DNA of 42,313 nucleotides, from the NCBI GenBank assembly GCA_011087605.1, contig JAALLE010000029.1, positions 1 to 42,313 on the forward strand, in the 5' to 3' direction. Shown in pieces: positions 31,653 to 39,587 of this stretch (positions within the stretch are counted from its first letter, which is position 1; every line of letters starts with the position of its first letter). Position numbers and translations under genes: made by a program. Source of the stretch: Hyphomicrobiales bacterium. Its GTDB lineage: Bacteria > Pseudomonadota > Alphaproteobacteria > Rhizobiales > Rhizobiaceae. Below the pieces are notes generated by a model, which saw only the letters and a program-made list of their open reading frames with translations, was not told the DNA's origin and ran no database searches.

Positions 31653-32906
31653 ATGATACGTAAGATTAAAACGCTCACACTCGCTGGCCTGGCCAGTACG
31701 GCAGTTTTGTTTTCCAACGCCGCCCAGGCCGTTGAGATCGAATACTGGCAGTATTTTTTCCAGGCACGGGTAACGGCCATGGAGCAGATAATCAAAAACT
31801 TCGAAGCCGATAATCCTGGCATCACTGTCAAAATGACCCATTTCCCCTATGCCGACTACCGCACCAAAGTGGCAGCAGCAATTCCGGCCGGTGAGGGTCC
31901 CGATGTGGTCCAGTTGTTCTACGGATGGTTGAATGACTACAAACAGGCTAAATTGATTCAAAAACTGCCGGCAGCAGAATTCCCAACATCAAATATCGAC
32001 AAAGAATTCTTCCCGATGGTGCAGGCCATGAAGGAAGGCGACAATTACTGGGCTCTACCAACAGCCGTTCGCAGTCTTGCGCTGTTTTATAACACACGTT
32101 TGTTTGATGCGGCCGGTGTCGGCGGGCCTCCCGCGACGCTGGATGAGTTGGTTGCAACGGCCAAGAAACTGACCAAACTGGACGGTGCCGGCAACATTAC
32201 GCAAGTTGGCATCACCGCTGGCATGAATGCGCAAGATCACCACTGGTTCCGGGAAGTGCTGGTACGTCAGATGGGTGGTGAGCCCTATCTCAATGACTAT
32301 AAAACGGTGAACTACAATTCAGAGGCTGGGCAAAAGGCGCTCGACTTTTATGTGGGTCTTGCAAAAAAACATAAAGTGACCGCATTTGGTTTCATGGATG
32401 AGCCGCAAGCTGCCTTCAAAGCTGGCCGAGCGGGTATGCATATTGATGGCTCATTTCGTATTGGGTCTCTGAACAAAACCCGGGGTCTGAAGTGGGGAGT
32501 AGCGGAACTTCCAGCCGGTCCCGATGGAACCAAGTCGAACTATTCTTCTTACTGGGTGAATGCGATCACCACCAAGGCTCAAGGTGAAAAATACGACGCA
32601 TCAGTCAAATTCATGAAATATGTCACGTCTGATGCCTCCATGCAGATTTGGCTGGACACGGTGGGTGAATTGCCCGCCAAACCATCCGTTGGTCTGACCG
32701 ATGAAAATGCGAATAATGCAGTGTTCGGCCCGTTTATTCGTGGGCTGGAATACGCCAACACGACGAAATTCGCTAATGAATCTGCGCAACGGCAGGCGTT
32801 GATGGACATGGTTTCGCGAATGGATATTGAAGGACAATCGGCAGCTGATGCGATTGCTGCGGCTGCTACAGAAGAGCAGAAAATTCTGGACGACTATTAC
32901 AAATAG
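31653..32906 (+). CDS. ABC transporter sugar-binding protein, family 1 (CUT1)
   Basis: A 417-residue periplasmic binding protein. The Sec signal is MIRKIKTLTLAGLASTAVLF followed by SNAAQA, cleavage before VEIEYW near residue 27. The mature protein has the family-1 pattern: FEADNPGITVKMTHFPYADYRTKVAAAIPAGEGPDVVQLFYGW near its start and a series of aromatic residues likely to stack on a sugar. GGGAG lies 12 bases before ATG 31653. It heads the importer operon, and a hairpin at 32920-32946 separates it from the permeases. The transported sugar or sugar conjugate is unknown. Confidence 0.92.
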   Translation: MIRKIKTLTLAGLASTAVLFSNAAQAVEIEYWQYFFQARVTAMEQIIKNFEADNPGITVKMTHFPYADYRTKVAAAIPAGEGPDVVQLFYGWLNDYKQAKLIQKLPAAEFPTSNIDKEFFPMVQAMKEGDNYWALPTAVRSLALFYNTRLFDAAGVGGPPATLDELVATAKKLTKLDGAGNITQVGITAGMNAQDHHWFREVLVRQMGGEPYLNDYKTVNYNSEAGQKALDFYVGLAKKHKVTAFGFMDEPQAAFKAGRAGMHIDGSFRIGSLNKTRGLKWGVAELPAGPDGTKSNYSSYWVNAITTKAQGEKYDASVKFMKYVTSDASMQIWLDTVGELPAKPSVGLTDENANNAVFGPFIRGLEYANTTKFANESAQRQALMDMVSRMDIEGQSAADAIAAAATEEQKILDDYYK

Positions 32907-32919
32907 GGCTTTCTCCCTA

Positions 32920-32946
32920 GCCATCCCCGGCCGATTTGGGGATGGC
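32920..32946 (+). terminator. Intercistronic hairpin after the sugar-binding-protein gene
   Basis: GCCATCCCC and GGGGATGGC form a perfect 9-bp stem around a 9-nt loop, in the gap between the binding-protein and first permease genes. No T tract follows, so it is more likely a partial terminator or mRNA stabiliser. The same arrangement is seen at 9797-9823 in the other ABC operon. Confidence 0.6.
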
Positions 32947-32992
32947 AACCACCCCTGTTGAATGGTCTTCAAAGAACGGCGAGAAACACCTA

Positions 32993-33886
32993 ATGAGGGC
33001 CTACCAAAACCTCACCATCAAGCATAAGCAGATCGTTTGGGCCTGGGCATTCCTGGCAATTCCGGTGCTGTTTTACGGTGTTATTCGCTTTTATCCCACA
33101 GGCACAGCTTTCGTGATTTCATTTCAGGAATGGAATCTGTTGGGAACCCGGACCTGGGCGGGGCTCGAAAACTATGTGAGATTGTGGAACGACCCGGTAT
33201 TCTGGAAAGTGTTTCAAAATACCTTCGTCTATCTGCTGATAGGCACTCCGGTTTCGTTAGTTCTCAGTTTCATCATAGCCTATCATCTCGACAAGCTGCG
33301 CTTCATGCATGGTTTTTTGCGGATGCTTTATTTCCTGCCGTTCATGACATCCGCGGTCGCCATGGCCTGGGTCTGGCGCTGGTTCTATCAAGGCGTGCCA
33401 ATCGGGTTGTTCAACAACGTCTTGGCCAAATTCGGAATTGCTCAAATTGAATTCTTGAATTCCACCACCAATGCGTTGCCAGCAGTATTGGCACCCGCCG
33501 TTTGGGCGGGGCTGGGTTTTCAAATCATCATCTTTATGGCCGGAATTCGGGCCATCCCGACCAGCTACTATGAAGCTGCGAAAATCGATGGTGTCGGCTG
33601 GTGGACGGTACTGACGCAGATTACATTGCCACTGCTCAAACCAACCATGGTGTTCATCGTGGTTTTTTCTTCGATCGGTTTTTTGCGCATATTTGACCAT
33701 GTATTCAACATGACCACCAACAATCCCGGCGGCCCGCTGAACTCTACCAAACCCCTAGTATTGATGATCTATGACACCGCATTTAACGGTTTCAACATGG
33801 GATATGCTGCTGCTCAGACAGTTGTCTTGTTTACAATTTTGTTGGTGGTTTCGCTCATCCAGCTTCGCCTGCTGAGGAGTGAATGA
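32993..33886 (+). CDS. ABC sugar transporter permease, MalF-like
   Basis: This 297-residue CUT1 inner-membrane permease has about six hydrophobic helices, beginning with AWAFLAIPVLFYGVIRFYPTG. The EAA loop is SYYEAAKIDGVGWWTVLTQITLPLLKP. An in-frame ATG at 32936 lies in the hairpin at 32920-32946 and gives a non-family N-terminus, so ATG 32993 is used. The 3' end overlaps the second permease start by one base. It pairs with the MalG-like subunit and is powered by the ATPase at 36260. Confidence 0.9.
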   Translation: MRAYQNLTIKHKQIVWAWAFLAIPVLFYGVIRFYPTGTAFVISFQEWNLLGTRTWAGLENYVRLWNDPVFWKVFQNTFVYLLIGTPVSLVLSFIIAYHLDKLRFMHGFLRMLYFLPFMTSAVAMAWVWRWFYQGVPIGLFNNVLAKFGIAQIEFLNSTTNALPAVLAPAVWAGLGFQIIIFMAGIRAIPTSYYEAAKIDGVGWWTVLTQITLPLLKPTMVFIVVFSSIGFLRIFDHVFNMTTNNPGGPLNSTKPLVLMIYDTAFNGFNMGYAAAQTVVLFTILLVVSLIQLRLLRSE

Positions 33887-34773
33887 TGACTGTTGCTACT
33901 GACATTCCGGCAACCATTCGCCCCTCATCGGAAACCTTGTTGACGGCGGGGCAAGGTAAACCAAGAAACATGGGGCAGCTTGTTCGATGGTTGCTGCTGT
34001 TTATTGGCGGGATCATCATGATCATGCCGATCGCCTATATGATCTCGACATCGCTGAAATGGCCGCATGAAGTTTACAACGTCAATCTGATCCCTGAAGA
34101 GCCCACAATTGAAAATTACACATATGTATTGGAAGACGGGCGATTCTACTGGTGGTTTGTCAACTCAATCATCATCGCGACCATAACCACAATCTGTAAT
34201 TTGTTCTTCGACAGCCTCGTCGGCTACACATTGTGTAAATTTCGTTTCCCGGGACGCCAGATCGTATTCATCGCAATACTATCAACCCTGATGATCCCCA
34301 CTGAAATGCTGGTGATCCCATGGTATTTAATGTCTCAGTCATTCGGTTGGCTTGATAGTTATTGGGGTATTATGTTTCCCGGCCTGATGACTGCCTTCGG
34401 GACATTTTTGATGAAACAGTTCTTCGAAAGCGTGCCGGATGAATTCATCGAAGCGGCCCGGATTGATGGTTTGAACGAACTGCAAATCTGGTGGACGGTG
34501 GCAATGCCATTGGTAAAGCCTGCATTGGCTGCTCTGGCAATTTTTGTTTTTCTGGGTAATTGGACGGCATTCTTGTGGCCGCTGATCGTAACCAACTCCA
34601 CCGAAATGTACACCATACCTGTGGGGTTGTCGGGCTTTGGCGATGAGGCGGATGTGGCCTGGGAACTAATCATGACCGGCGCGGCCATCAGCACGATCCC
34701 AACTCTGGTTGTTTTTCTGATTTTCCAACGCTTCATCATTCGTGGCGTCGTCATGGCGGGGTTGAAGGGATGA
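33886..34773 (+). CDS. ABC sugar transporter permease, MalG-like
   Basis: A 295-residue CUT1 permease. There are about six membrane segments, with LVRWLLLFIGGIIMIMPIAYMIST first, and the EAA loop EFIEAARIDGLNELQIWWTVAMPLVKPALAAL. Two ATGs are adjacent; 33886 is better spaced from the GAGGAG site and overlaps the MalF stop. Its end overlaps the lyase gene start (ATGA), tying the lyase to the transporter in one translated unit. Confidence 0.92.
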   Translation: MTVATDIPATIRPSSETLLTAGQGKPRNMGQLVRWLLLFIGGIIMIMPIAYMISTSLKWPHEVYNVNLIPEEPTIENYTYVLEDGRFYWWFVNSIIIATITTICNLFFDSLVGYTLCKFRFPGRQIVFIAILSTLMIPTEMLVIPWYLMSQSFGWLDSYWGIMFPGLMTAFGTFLMKQFFESVPDEFIEAARIDGLNELQIWWTVAMPLVKPALAALAIFVFLGNWTAFLWPLIVTNSTEMYTIPVGLSGFGDEADVAWELIMTGAAISTIPTLVVFLIFQRFIIRGVVMAGLKG

Positions 34774-36254
34774 TCGACGAAAGCACATTCCCGGACCCGA
34801 CGTATAAGAAAACCGTTCTTGCGCCGCTGTTTGATGGCGTCAAATCCCATTATGTCGACCACTTCACGTCGATCAACAAAGCGCATCTGGTCATGTTGGC
34901 GGAGACGGAAATATTGTCGCGAGATCAGGCTTGCAGGATTGCCAAAGCTCTTCACCAGATTGGGCAGGATACCGACATCGCGTCCCTGCAATATACCGGT
35001 GAACACGAAGACTACTTCTTCGTGGTCGAAGCCGCGCTGCGCGACAAACTCGAAGATCTGGGTGGCATGCTTCACACCGGCCGATCCCGCAACGACATGG
35101 ATCACACAATTTTCAAGCTCGCATTGCGCAACCATACGGCCATGATGTTGGCTCAAATCGAAACATTGACCAGCGCTCTTCTCGATAAGGCCGAGGTGGA
35201 GGCGGAGACGCTCATCGTGGCTTATACTCACGGTCAACCTGCCCAACCAACAACGTTTGGTCATTACCTTGCCGCGATGATTGAAGTGTTGATCCGTGAC
35301 ACGATACGCCTTAATGCGGCGGCCGAAAATCTGGAGCATTGTCCGATGGGCGCTGCTGCCATCACAACCTCAGGATTCCCCCTCGACCGCCAACGCATGG
35401 CAGGTTTACTCGGGTTTGAGGAACCGTTGCTAAATTCCTATGGATGCATTGCTTCTGTCGACTACATTACGGGGCTGTATTCAGCGATGAAGCTGATGTT
35501 CGTGCATCTGGGGCGTGTGGTTCAGGATATGGGCGTTTGGTCAAGCTTTGAAGTTGGTCAGCTTTATGTTCCAAACTCACTTGTGCAAATCAGCTCGATC
35601 ATGCCGCAAAAGCGCAATCCTGTACCGATTGAGCATATGCGTCACCTTGCTTCTGTCACGGTCGGGCGTTGCGACATGTTGGTGAATACGATGCACAATA
35701 CGCCTTTCACCGACATGAATGACAGCGAGGGCGAAGTGCAACAGTCCGGCTATGCGGCCTTTCACTCAGGAGGCCGGGTATTGGAATTGCTGACGAGTTT
35801 CTTACCGGCCTGTTCAATCAATCAGGACAATGTAAAGCGGAACACCGATGCAGCCTGCATCACAATTACTGAACTGGCTGACACATTGGTTCGCAATGAA
35901 GGTCTCTCATTTCGCCAGGCCCACGAAATTGCTGCTGCAACGGCGCGCGCTGTAATCAAATCCGGCATGCCGCTCGGCTCCGGGTTTTCACATTGTCAGG
36001 CAGCATTCCAATCGGAGACGGGGCGCACACTGGCGATGACTGAAGACCAATTCGCAACCACCACTTCAGCGCAAAACTTTGTCGCTGTTCGCAACCTTCC
36101 CGGCGGCCCCGCACCCGAAGCGCTTTCCAACGCACTGACAATTTATCGATCAAAGTTGCAACAATTATCGACCGGTCGTGCTGTGCGAACACATCGCCAT
36201 ACAGACGCGGTATCCGAATTGGATGCTGCATTCAACTCTTTGCTGGAGTCCTAA
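34770..36254 (+). CDS. Argininosuccinate-lyase-like enzyme (fumarase/aspartase superfamily)
   Basis: A 494-residue enzyme with all three superfamily signatures: HTGRSRNDMDHT at 102-113, THGQPAQPTTFGHY at 153-166 and the flexible catalytic loop SSIMPQKRNP at 275-284, where Ser275/Ser276 is the likely base. These enzymes eliminate fumarate from a C-N bonded succinyl substrate. ArgH itself sits in arginine operons; here the gene lies between the sugar permease and ATPase genes with a 4-bp overlap, so arginine synthesis is unlikely. EDDS lyase of Chelativorans is an ArgH-like enzyme that acts on an N-substituted succinate, a useful precedent. A fumarate-releasing step on an imported sugar-amine or aspartate conjugate is my inference. 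Start ATG 34770 has GAAGGG upstream. Confidence 0.85.
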   Translation: MIDESTFPDPTYKKTVLAPLFDGVKSHYVDHFTSINKAHLVMLAETEILSRDQACRIAKALHQIGQDTDIASLQYTGEHEDYFFVVEAALRDKLEDLGGMLHTGRSRNDMDHTIFKLALRNHTAMMLAQIETLTSALLDKAEVEAETLIVAYTHGQPAQPTTFGHYLAAMIEVLIRDTIRLNAAAENLEHCPMGAAAITTSGFPLDRQRMAGLLGFEEPLLNSYGCIASVDYITGLYSAMKLMFVHLGRVVQDMGVWSSFEVGQLYVPNSLVQISSIMPQKRNPVPIEHMRHLASVTVGRCDMLVNTMHNTPFTDMNDSEGEVQQSGYAAFHSGGRVLELLTSFLPACSINQDNVKRNTDAACITITELADTLVRNEGLSFRQAHEIAAATARAVIKSGMPLGSGFSHCQAAFQSETGRTLAMTEDQFATTTSAQNFVAVRNLPGGPAPEALSNALTIYRSKLQQLSTGRAVRTHRHTDAVSELDAAFNSLLES

Positions 36255-36259
36255 GACCC

Positions 36260-37315
36260 ATGGCTAATCTCGCAGTGCGAAACCTGATGAAATCCTATGG
36301 TCAAACCGAAGTGCTGCATGGCATCAATCTTGATGTGGCGGATGGCGAATTTGTTGTGTTGGTTGGTCCATCCGGATGCGGGAAATCCACAACTTTGAGA
36401 ATGATCGCCGGTCTGGAGGAAATTACTGCAGGTGAAGTGATGATTGGTGATCGCGTGGTCAATAATCTGGAGCCGAAAGAGCGGGATATTGCAATGGTAT
36501 TCCAGAATTATGCAATTTATCCGCATATGTCGGTCAAGAAAAACATAGCCTTCGGGTTGCGGACATCGAAAATGTCGAAACCGGAAAAAGAGGCTCGTAT
36601 CCAGGAAGTGGCTGAGATTCTCGACATGCAATTGCTGCTGGACCGCAAGCCAAATGCTCTTTCTGGTGGACAGCGACAAAGAGTTGCAATTGGTCGCGCG
36701 ATGGTCCGCGACCCGGCTGTGTTTTTGTTTGATGAACCTTTGTCAAACCTTGACGCCCAACTTCGTACTCAAATGCGATTGGAAATCAAAAAACTTCACC
36801 AACGAGTAGGAAACACAATTATCTTTGTGACCCATGACCAGGTGGAAGCGATGACGATGGCCGATCGGATTGTCATCATGAAGGACGGCCATATCCAGCA
36901 GGTTGGCACGCCAGCCGAAGTTTATCACCAGCCAACCAATGCTTTCGTTGCCCAGTTTATCGGTGCGCCATCAATGAACATGCTTCCAGGAACATTAAGT
37001 GGCGATGGTGTCCAGCTTCAGGGCGGCCGAAGTTTTAAGACCAACCAGACCCGTGAAACTTCGCTAGAGGTCTTGGTTGGCGTCCGTCCAGATGATTTGA
37101 CGCTGGAAGCCGGACAATCAATCCTGTCCGGCAAGGTCACTGTCCGTGAACCGCTGGGTCCTGAAACTCTGATATATGTTGAAACCGCATCGGGCGAAAT
37201 TATTGCCAAGGCGTCCGGTCGCGCTCCCCCGGAAGTTGGCGAGGCGGTTGAACTTTCAGCTGACCTGTCCAATTTACACATCTTCGATGCCGATAGCGGA
37301 AATGTGCTTCGGTGA
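36260..37315 (+). CDS. ABC sugar transporter ATPase, MalK/UgpC-like
   Basis: A 351-residue nucleotide-binding subunit with Walker A GPSGCGKST, Q-loop MVFQNYAIYPHMSV, signature LSGGQRQRVAIG, Walker B VFLFDEPLSNLDA and switch FVTHDQVEA. A C-terminal TOBE/OB domain (about residues 240-351) as in MalK and UgpC follows. It completes the CUT1 importer, although a lyase gene separates it from the permeases. The stop overlaps the kinase GTG start by four bases. Confidence 0.95.
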   Translation: MANLAVRNLMKSYGQTEVLHGINLDVADGEFVVLVGPSGCGKSTTLRMIAGLEEITAGEVMIGDRVVNNLEPKERDIAMVFQNYAIYPHMSVKKNIAFGLRTSKMSKPEKEARIQEVAEILDMQLLLDRKPNALSGGQRQRVAIGRAMVRDPAVFLFDEPLSNLDAQLRTQMRLEIKKLHQRVGNTIIFVTHDQVEAMTMADRIVIMKDGHIQQVGTPAEVYHQPTNAFVAQFIGAPSMNMLPGTLSGDGVQLQGGRSFKTNQTRETSLEVLVGVRPDDLTLEAGQSILSGKVTVREPLGPETLIYVETASGEIIAKASGRAPPEVGEAVELSADLSNLHIFDADSGNVLR

Positions 37316-38214
37316 AGGAGACCCGCTCATCAGACACGGTGCTTTGCGCTGGTCGCTTATATTGCGATTTGGTGTTTACAGGTGTTCCAAATTTGCCGGT
37401 TATGGGAACCGAAACCTTCGCTGAAGACCTGTCGTTGCATGCCGGTGGTGGTGCGTTCATTACAGCCGCAGCATTTAGTGCCTTGGGCCGGAAAGCGTCG
37501 CTGCTTGCGACGCTACCGGCTGCTCCCTTTGATTCTATTGTTCGCACCGAGATCGAGAATTCGGGCGTTGGGATCAACTATTGCAAAGCCGCAGCTAGGG
37601 GGGCCGCACCGCAACTGACTGTTGCGATTACCGGAAAAGATGACCGTGCTTTCCTGAGTAATAAGAGCGGCGAGGCGATGCCCGACATTGACTTGACGAA
37701 GGGCTCGTTCAGGCATCTCCATATCGGTGAACTGAGAAGTTTGGTGGAGTATCCGAGCCTAATCGAAAAAGCTCGCAAAGCGGATATGACCATCTCATTG
37801 GACTGTGCATGGGATGCTGAGTTGTTGGCGCAAGGCTCCAAATTGAGCAGTCTTTTGGCAAAAGTTGATGTCTTTCTACCCAATGATTCTGAATATTCGC
37901 TTTTGAAACAGTCAGGGCTTGTCGAAGGCGCATCCTCACTCACTGTCGTAAAGTGCGGACGTGAAGGAGCGCGTTCTCTTCAGCAGGGCAAATGGACCAC
38001 GTCACCCGCATTTCCCGCCACCGTTGTGGATTCAACTGGAGCGGGCGATGCATTTAACGGGGGCTTCCTGACCAGTTGGCTTTCGGGAAAGCCAGTTTCT
38101 GACTGCCTGCTGGACGGTAACCGGTGTGGCCACATTTCTGTCGGCCAAGCTGGAGGCACCGGAGGGTTGGCGGGACTGCGCAGCGAATTACAATATCAAA
38201 GCAAACTTGCCTGA
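37312..38214 (+). CDS. PfkB/ribokinase-family carbohydrate kinase
   Basis: A 300-residue kinase. The family's N-terminal Gly-Gly motif is LHAGGGAFITAAAFSALG, and the C-terminal PfkB signature is DSTGAGDAFNGGF, with Asp in GAGD as catalytic base. GTG 37312 overlaps the ATPase stop (GTGA) with no separate ribosome binding site, so translation is coupled. It would phosphorylate a sugar released in the cytoplasm. Last gene of the importer operon; after it a 263-bp non-coding region leads to the broken secreted-protein gene. Confidence 0.92.
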   Translation: MKETRSSDTVLCAGRLYCDLVFTGVPNLPVMGTETFAEDLSLHAGGGAFITAAAFSALGRKASLLATLPAAPFDSIVRTEIENSGVGINYCKAAARGAAPQLTVAITGKDDRAFLSNKSGEAMPDIDLTKGSFRHLHIGELRSLVEYPSLIEKARKADMTISLDCAWDAELLAQGSKLSSLLAKVDVFLPNDSEYSLLKQSGLVEGASSLTVVKCGREGARSLQQGKWTTSPAFPATVVDSTGAGDAFNGGFLTSWLSGKPVSDCLLDGNRCGHISVGQAGGTGGLAGLRSELQYQSKLA

Positions 38215-38528
38215 TATCGGCGCAACGCTCACCTGAATATAGCATGAACACAGTGTTCAATACGCATTCAGACGATCTCTGGAAATGTACCCCTGCGCTG
38301 CTCTTCTCAAAAGCAACCGTCTGCAGCGCAATTTGACGAATGGATAGGACGTTTCAAGGGTCCGCCGCGATGAGTGTGCCAGAATTCACAGATCATTGCG
38401 CAAGTCAGGGGTAGGTTGCTTTCAACACGCGTTGGGGAATCCACTTCAGCGTGAACCTCTAGGAAGGAGACCCAACAATGAGTAAGAACAATTAAACGCT
38501 GATTTGTACAGCTGCTCTTGCCGCCGGC

Positions 38529-39575
38529 ATGTTGGCAGGAAATGCACGTGCACAGGAAGGCTCGGTATTGGCGCCAGGTGATGCTGTCGTAACCGGCTTT
38601 TCGGGCACCGCTCAACCAACTACGACCAATCCAACACTCCACATCGACCTTGACGGACCATCTGCACAGATTATGGCCCTGGCCGCGATGTCGGGAGCGC
38701 CGAAAGGCACCATGACCACTGTGACCGCCAAGCGGCGCATCACAGCAAAGGAAGTTGGACAGGTTTTTGCCATCGCGCTGGATGATGCCGGCGATGGAGA
38801 AACCCCCAATATCTATCTCGGTGCGACCTCGCTGTTCGGCTTGTATATTGTTGAAGGTCGAGGTGGCGAACGTCTCGAATTCGGTGAGCCTGGAGCAACA
38901 TTTATGAATGGTCAATTTGGCCCTGGCGGTTCCGCCGGCTCAATTTGGCAAATCGATGGTGTTACCGGTGAAATTTCCGAGTTTGCTCGTCTTCCCGGAA
39001 ATTCGGGTGCGGGTGTTGGCGACGTTGTTTTCGATGCAGCGAGCCGACAGTTCTTTGCAACTGATCTCGACAATGGAATGATCTATCGGATTTCCGAAGA
39101 CGGAACCGTAATCGATTCGTTCGATCATGGTGTGACTGGCCGTGCAAATGCCGGGCTGGAATCTGTCGCTGATGATGGGTCAACGCTCGACATCGCAAAT
39201 GCAACATTTGATGCCACCGCTACAGACACCTGGGGTTACACGCAGTCGCAACGGCGTGTGTGGGGCCTGACCACCAATAATGGTCGTGTCTATTATGCCA
39301 CTCAGAACGAGCCGCAGGTTTGGTCAGTTGGTATCGCGGATGATGGCAGTTTCGCCGATGACGCGAAGTTGGAGTTCGATGTCAAGGATCTGTCCAGTAA
39401 TGGCCCGATCACCGATATGCTGTTTGACAAATCTGGGCGCATTTATCTCGCTCAAAGAGGACCTCAGACTGCAAGCTTCAATTTTTCGGAGTTTATTGAA
39501 CCCGGCAAAGCCAGTGTGATGCGCTATATTCCATCGACCACTGAAGAGGGTGCATGGGAACCTGATCCCGATTAG
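38529..39575 (+). CDS. N-terminal segment of the interrupted secreted protein (propeller-like)
   Basis: This 348-residue frame lies between the two in-frame stops. It starts inside the signal peptide (MLAGNARAQEG), so as it stands it would not be exported. The body looks like a beta-propeller of surface or periplasmic type: repeated strands such as GSIWQIDGVTGEISEFARLPG, VFDAASRQFFATDLDNGMIYRIS, WGLTTNNGRVYYATQNEPQVWSVG and DMLFDKSGRIYLAQRG, where each blade has a G/D-rich turn and an aromatic strand. No enzyme motif is seen. The upstream ATG 38478 with its ribosome binding site is the natural start of the full gene. Confidence 0.7.
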   Translation: MLAGNARAQEGSVLAPGDAVVTGFSGTAQPTTTNPTLHIDLDGPSAQIMALAAMSGAPKGTMTTVTAKRRITAKEVGQVFAIALDDAGDGETPNIYLGATSLFGLYIVEGRGGERLEFGEPGATFMNGQFGPGGSAGSIWQIDGVTGEISEFARLPGNSGAGVGDVVFDAASRQFFATDLDNGMIYRISEDGTVIDSFDHGVTGRANAGLESVADDGSTLDIANATFDATATDTWGYTQSQRRVWGLTTNNGRVYYATQNEPQVWSVGIADDGSFADDAKLEFDVKDLSSNGPITDMLFDKSGRIYLAQRGPQTASFNFSEFIEPGKASVMRYIPSTTEEGAWEPDPD

Positions 39576-39587
39576 TATGCGATCGGC

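Noticed and set aside
32936-32992. Upstream ATG of the MalF-like frame as true start.
   Set aside because: It lies within the intercistronic hairpin and adds residues unlike the family N-terminus.
34359-35339. Long antisense open frame (326 codons) over the MalG-like and lyase genes.
   Set aside because: No family features; it runs opposite two genes with complete motifs and overlapping start/stop coupling.
38280-38310. A TGTACC hexamer preceded by TGGAAA, upstream of the interrupted secreted-protein gene, considered as a fourth copy of the shared operator.
   Set aside because: The left half-site (ATCTCT) does not match GGTnCA, and the TAC and ACTA parts are missing at the right distances.
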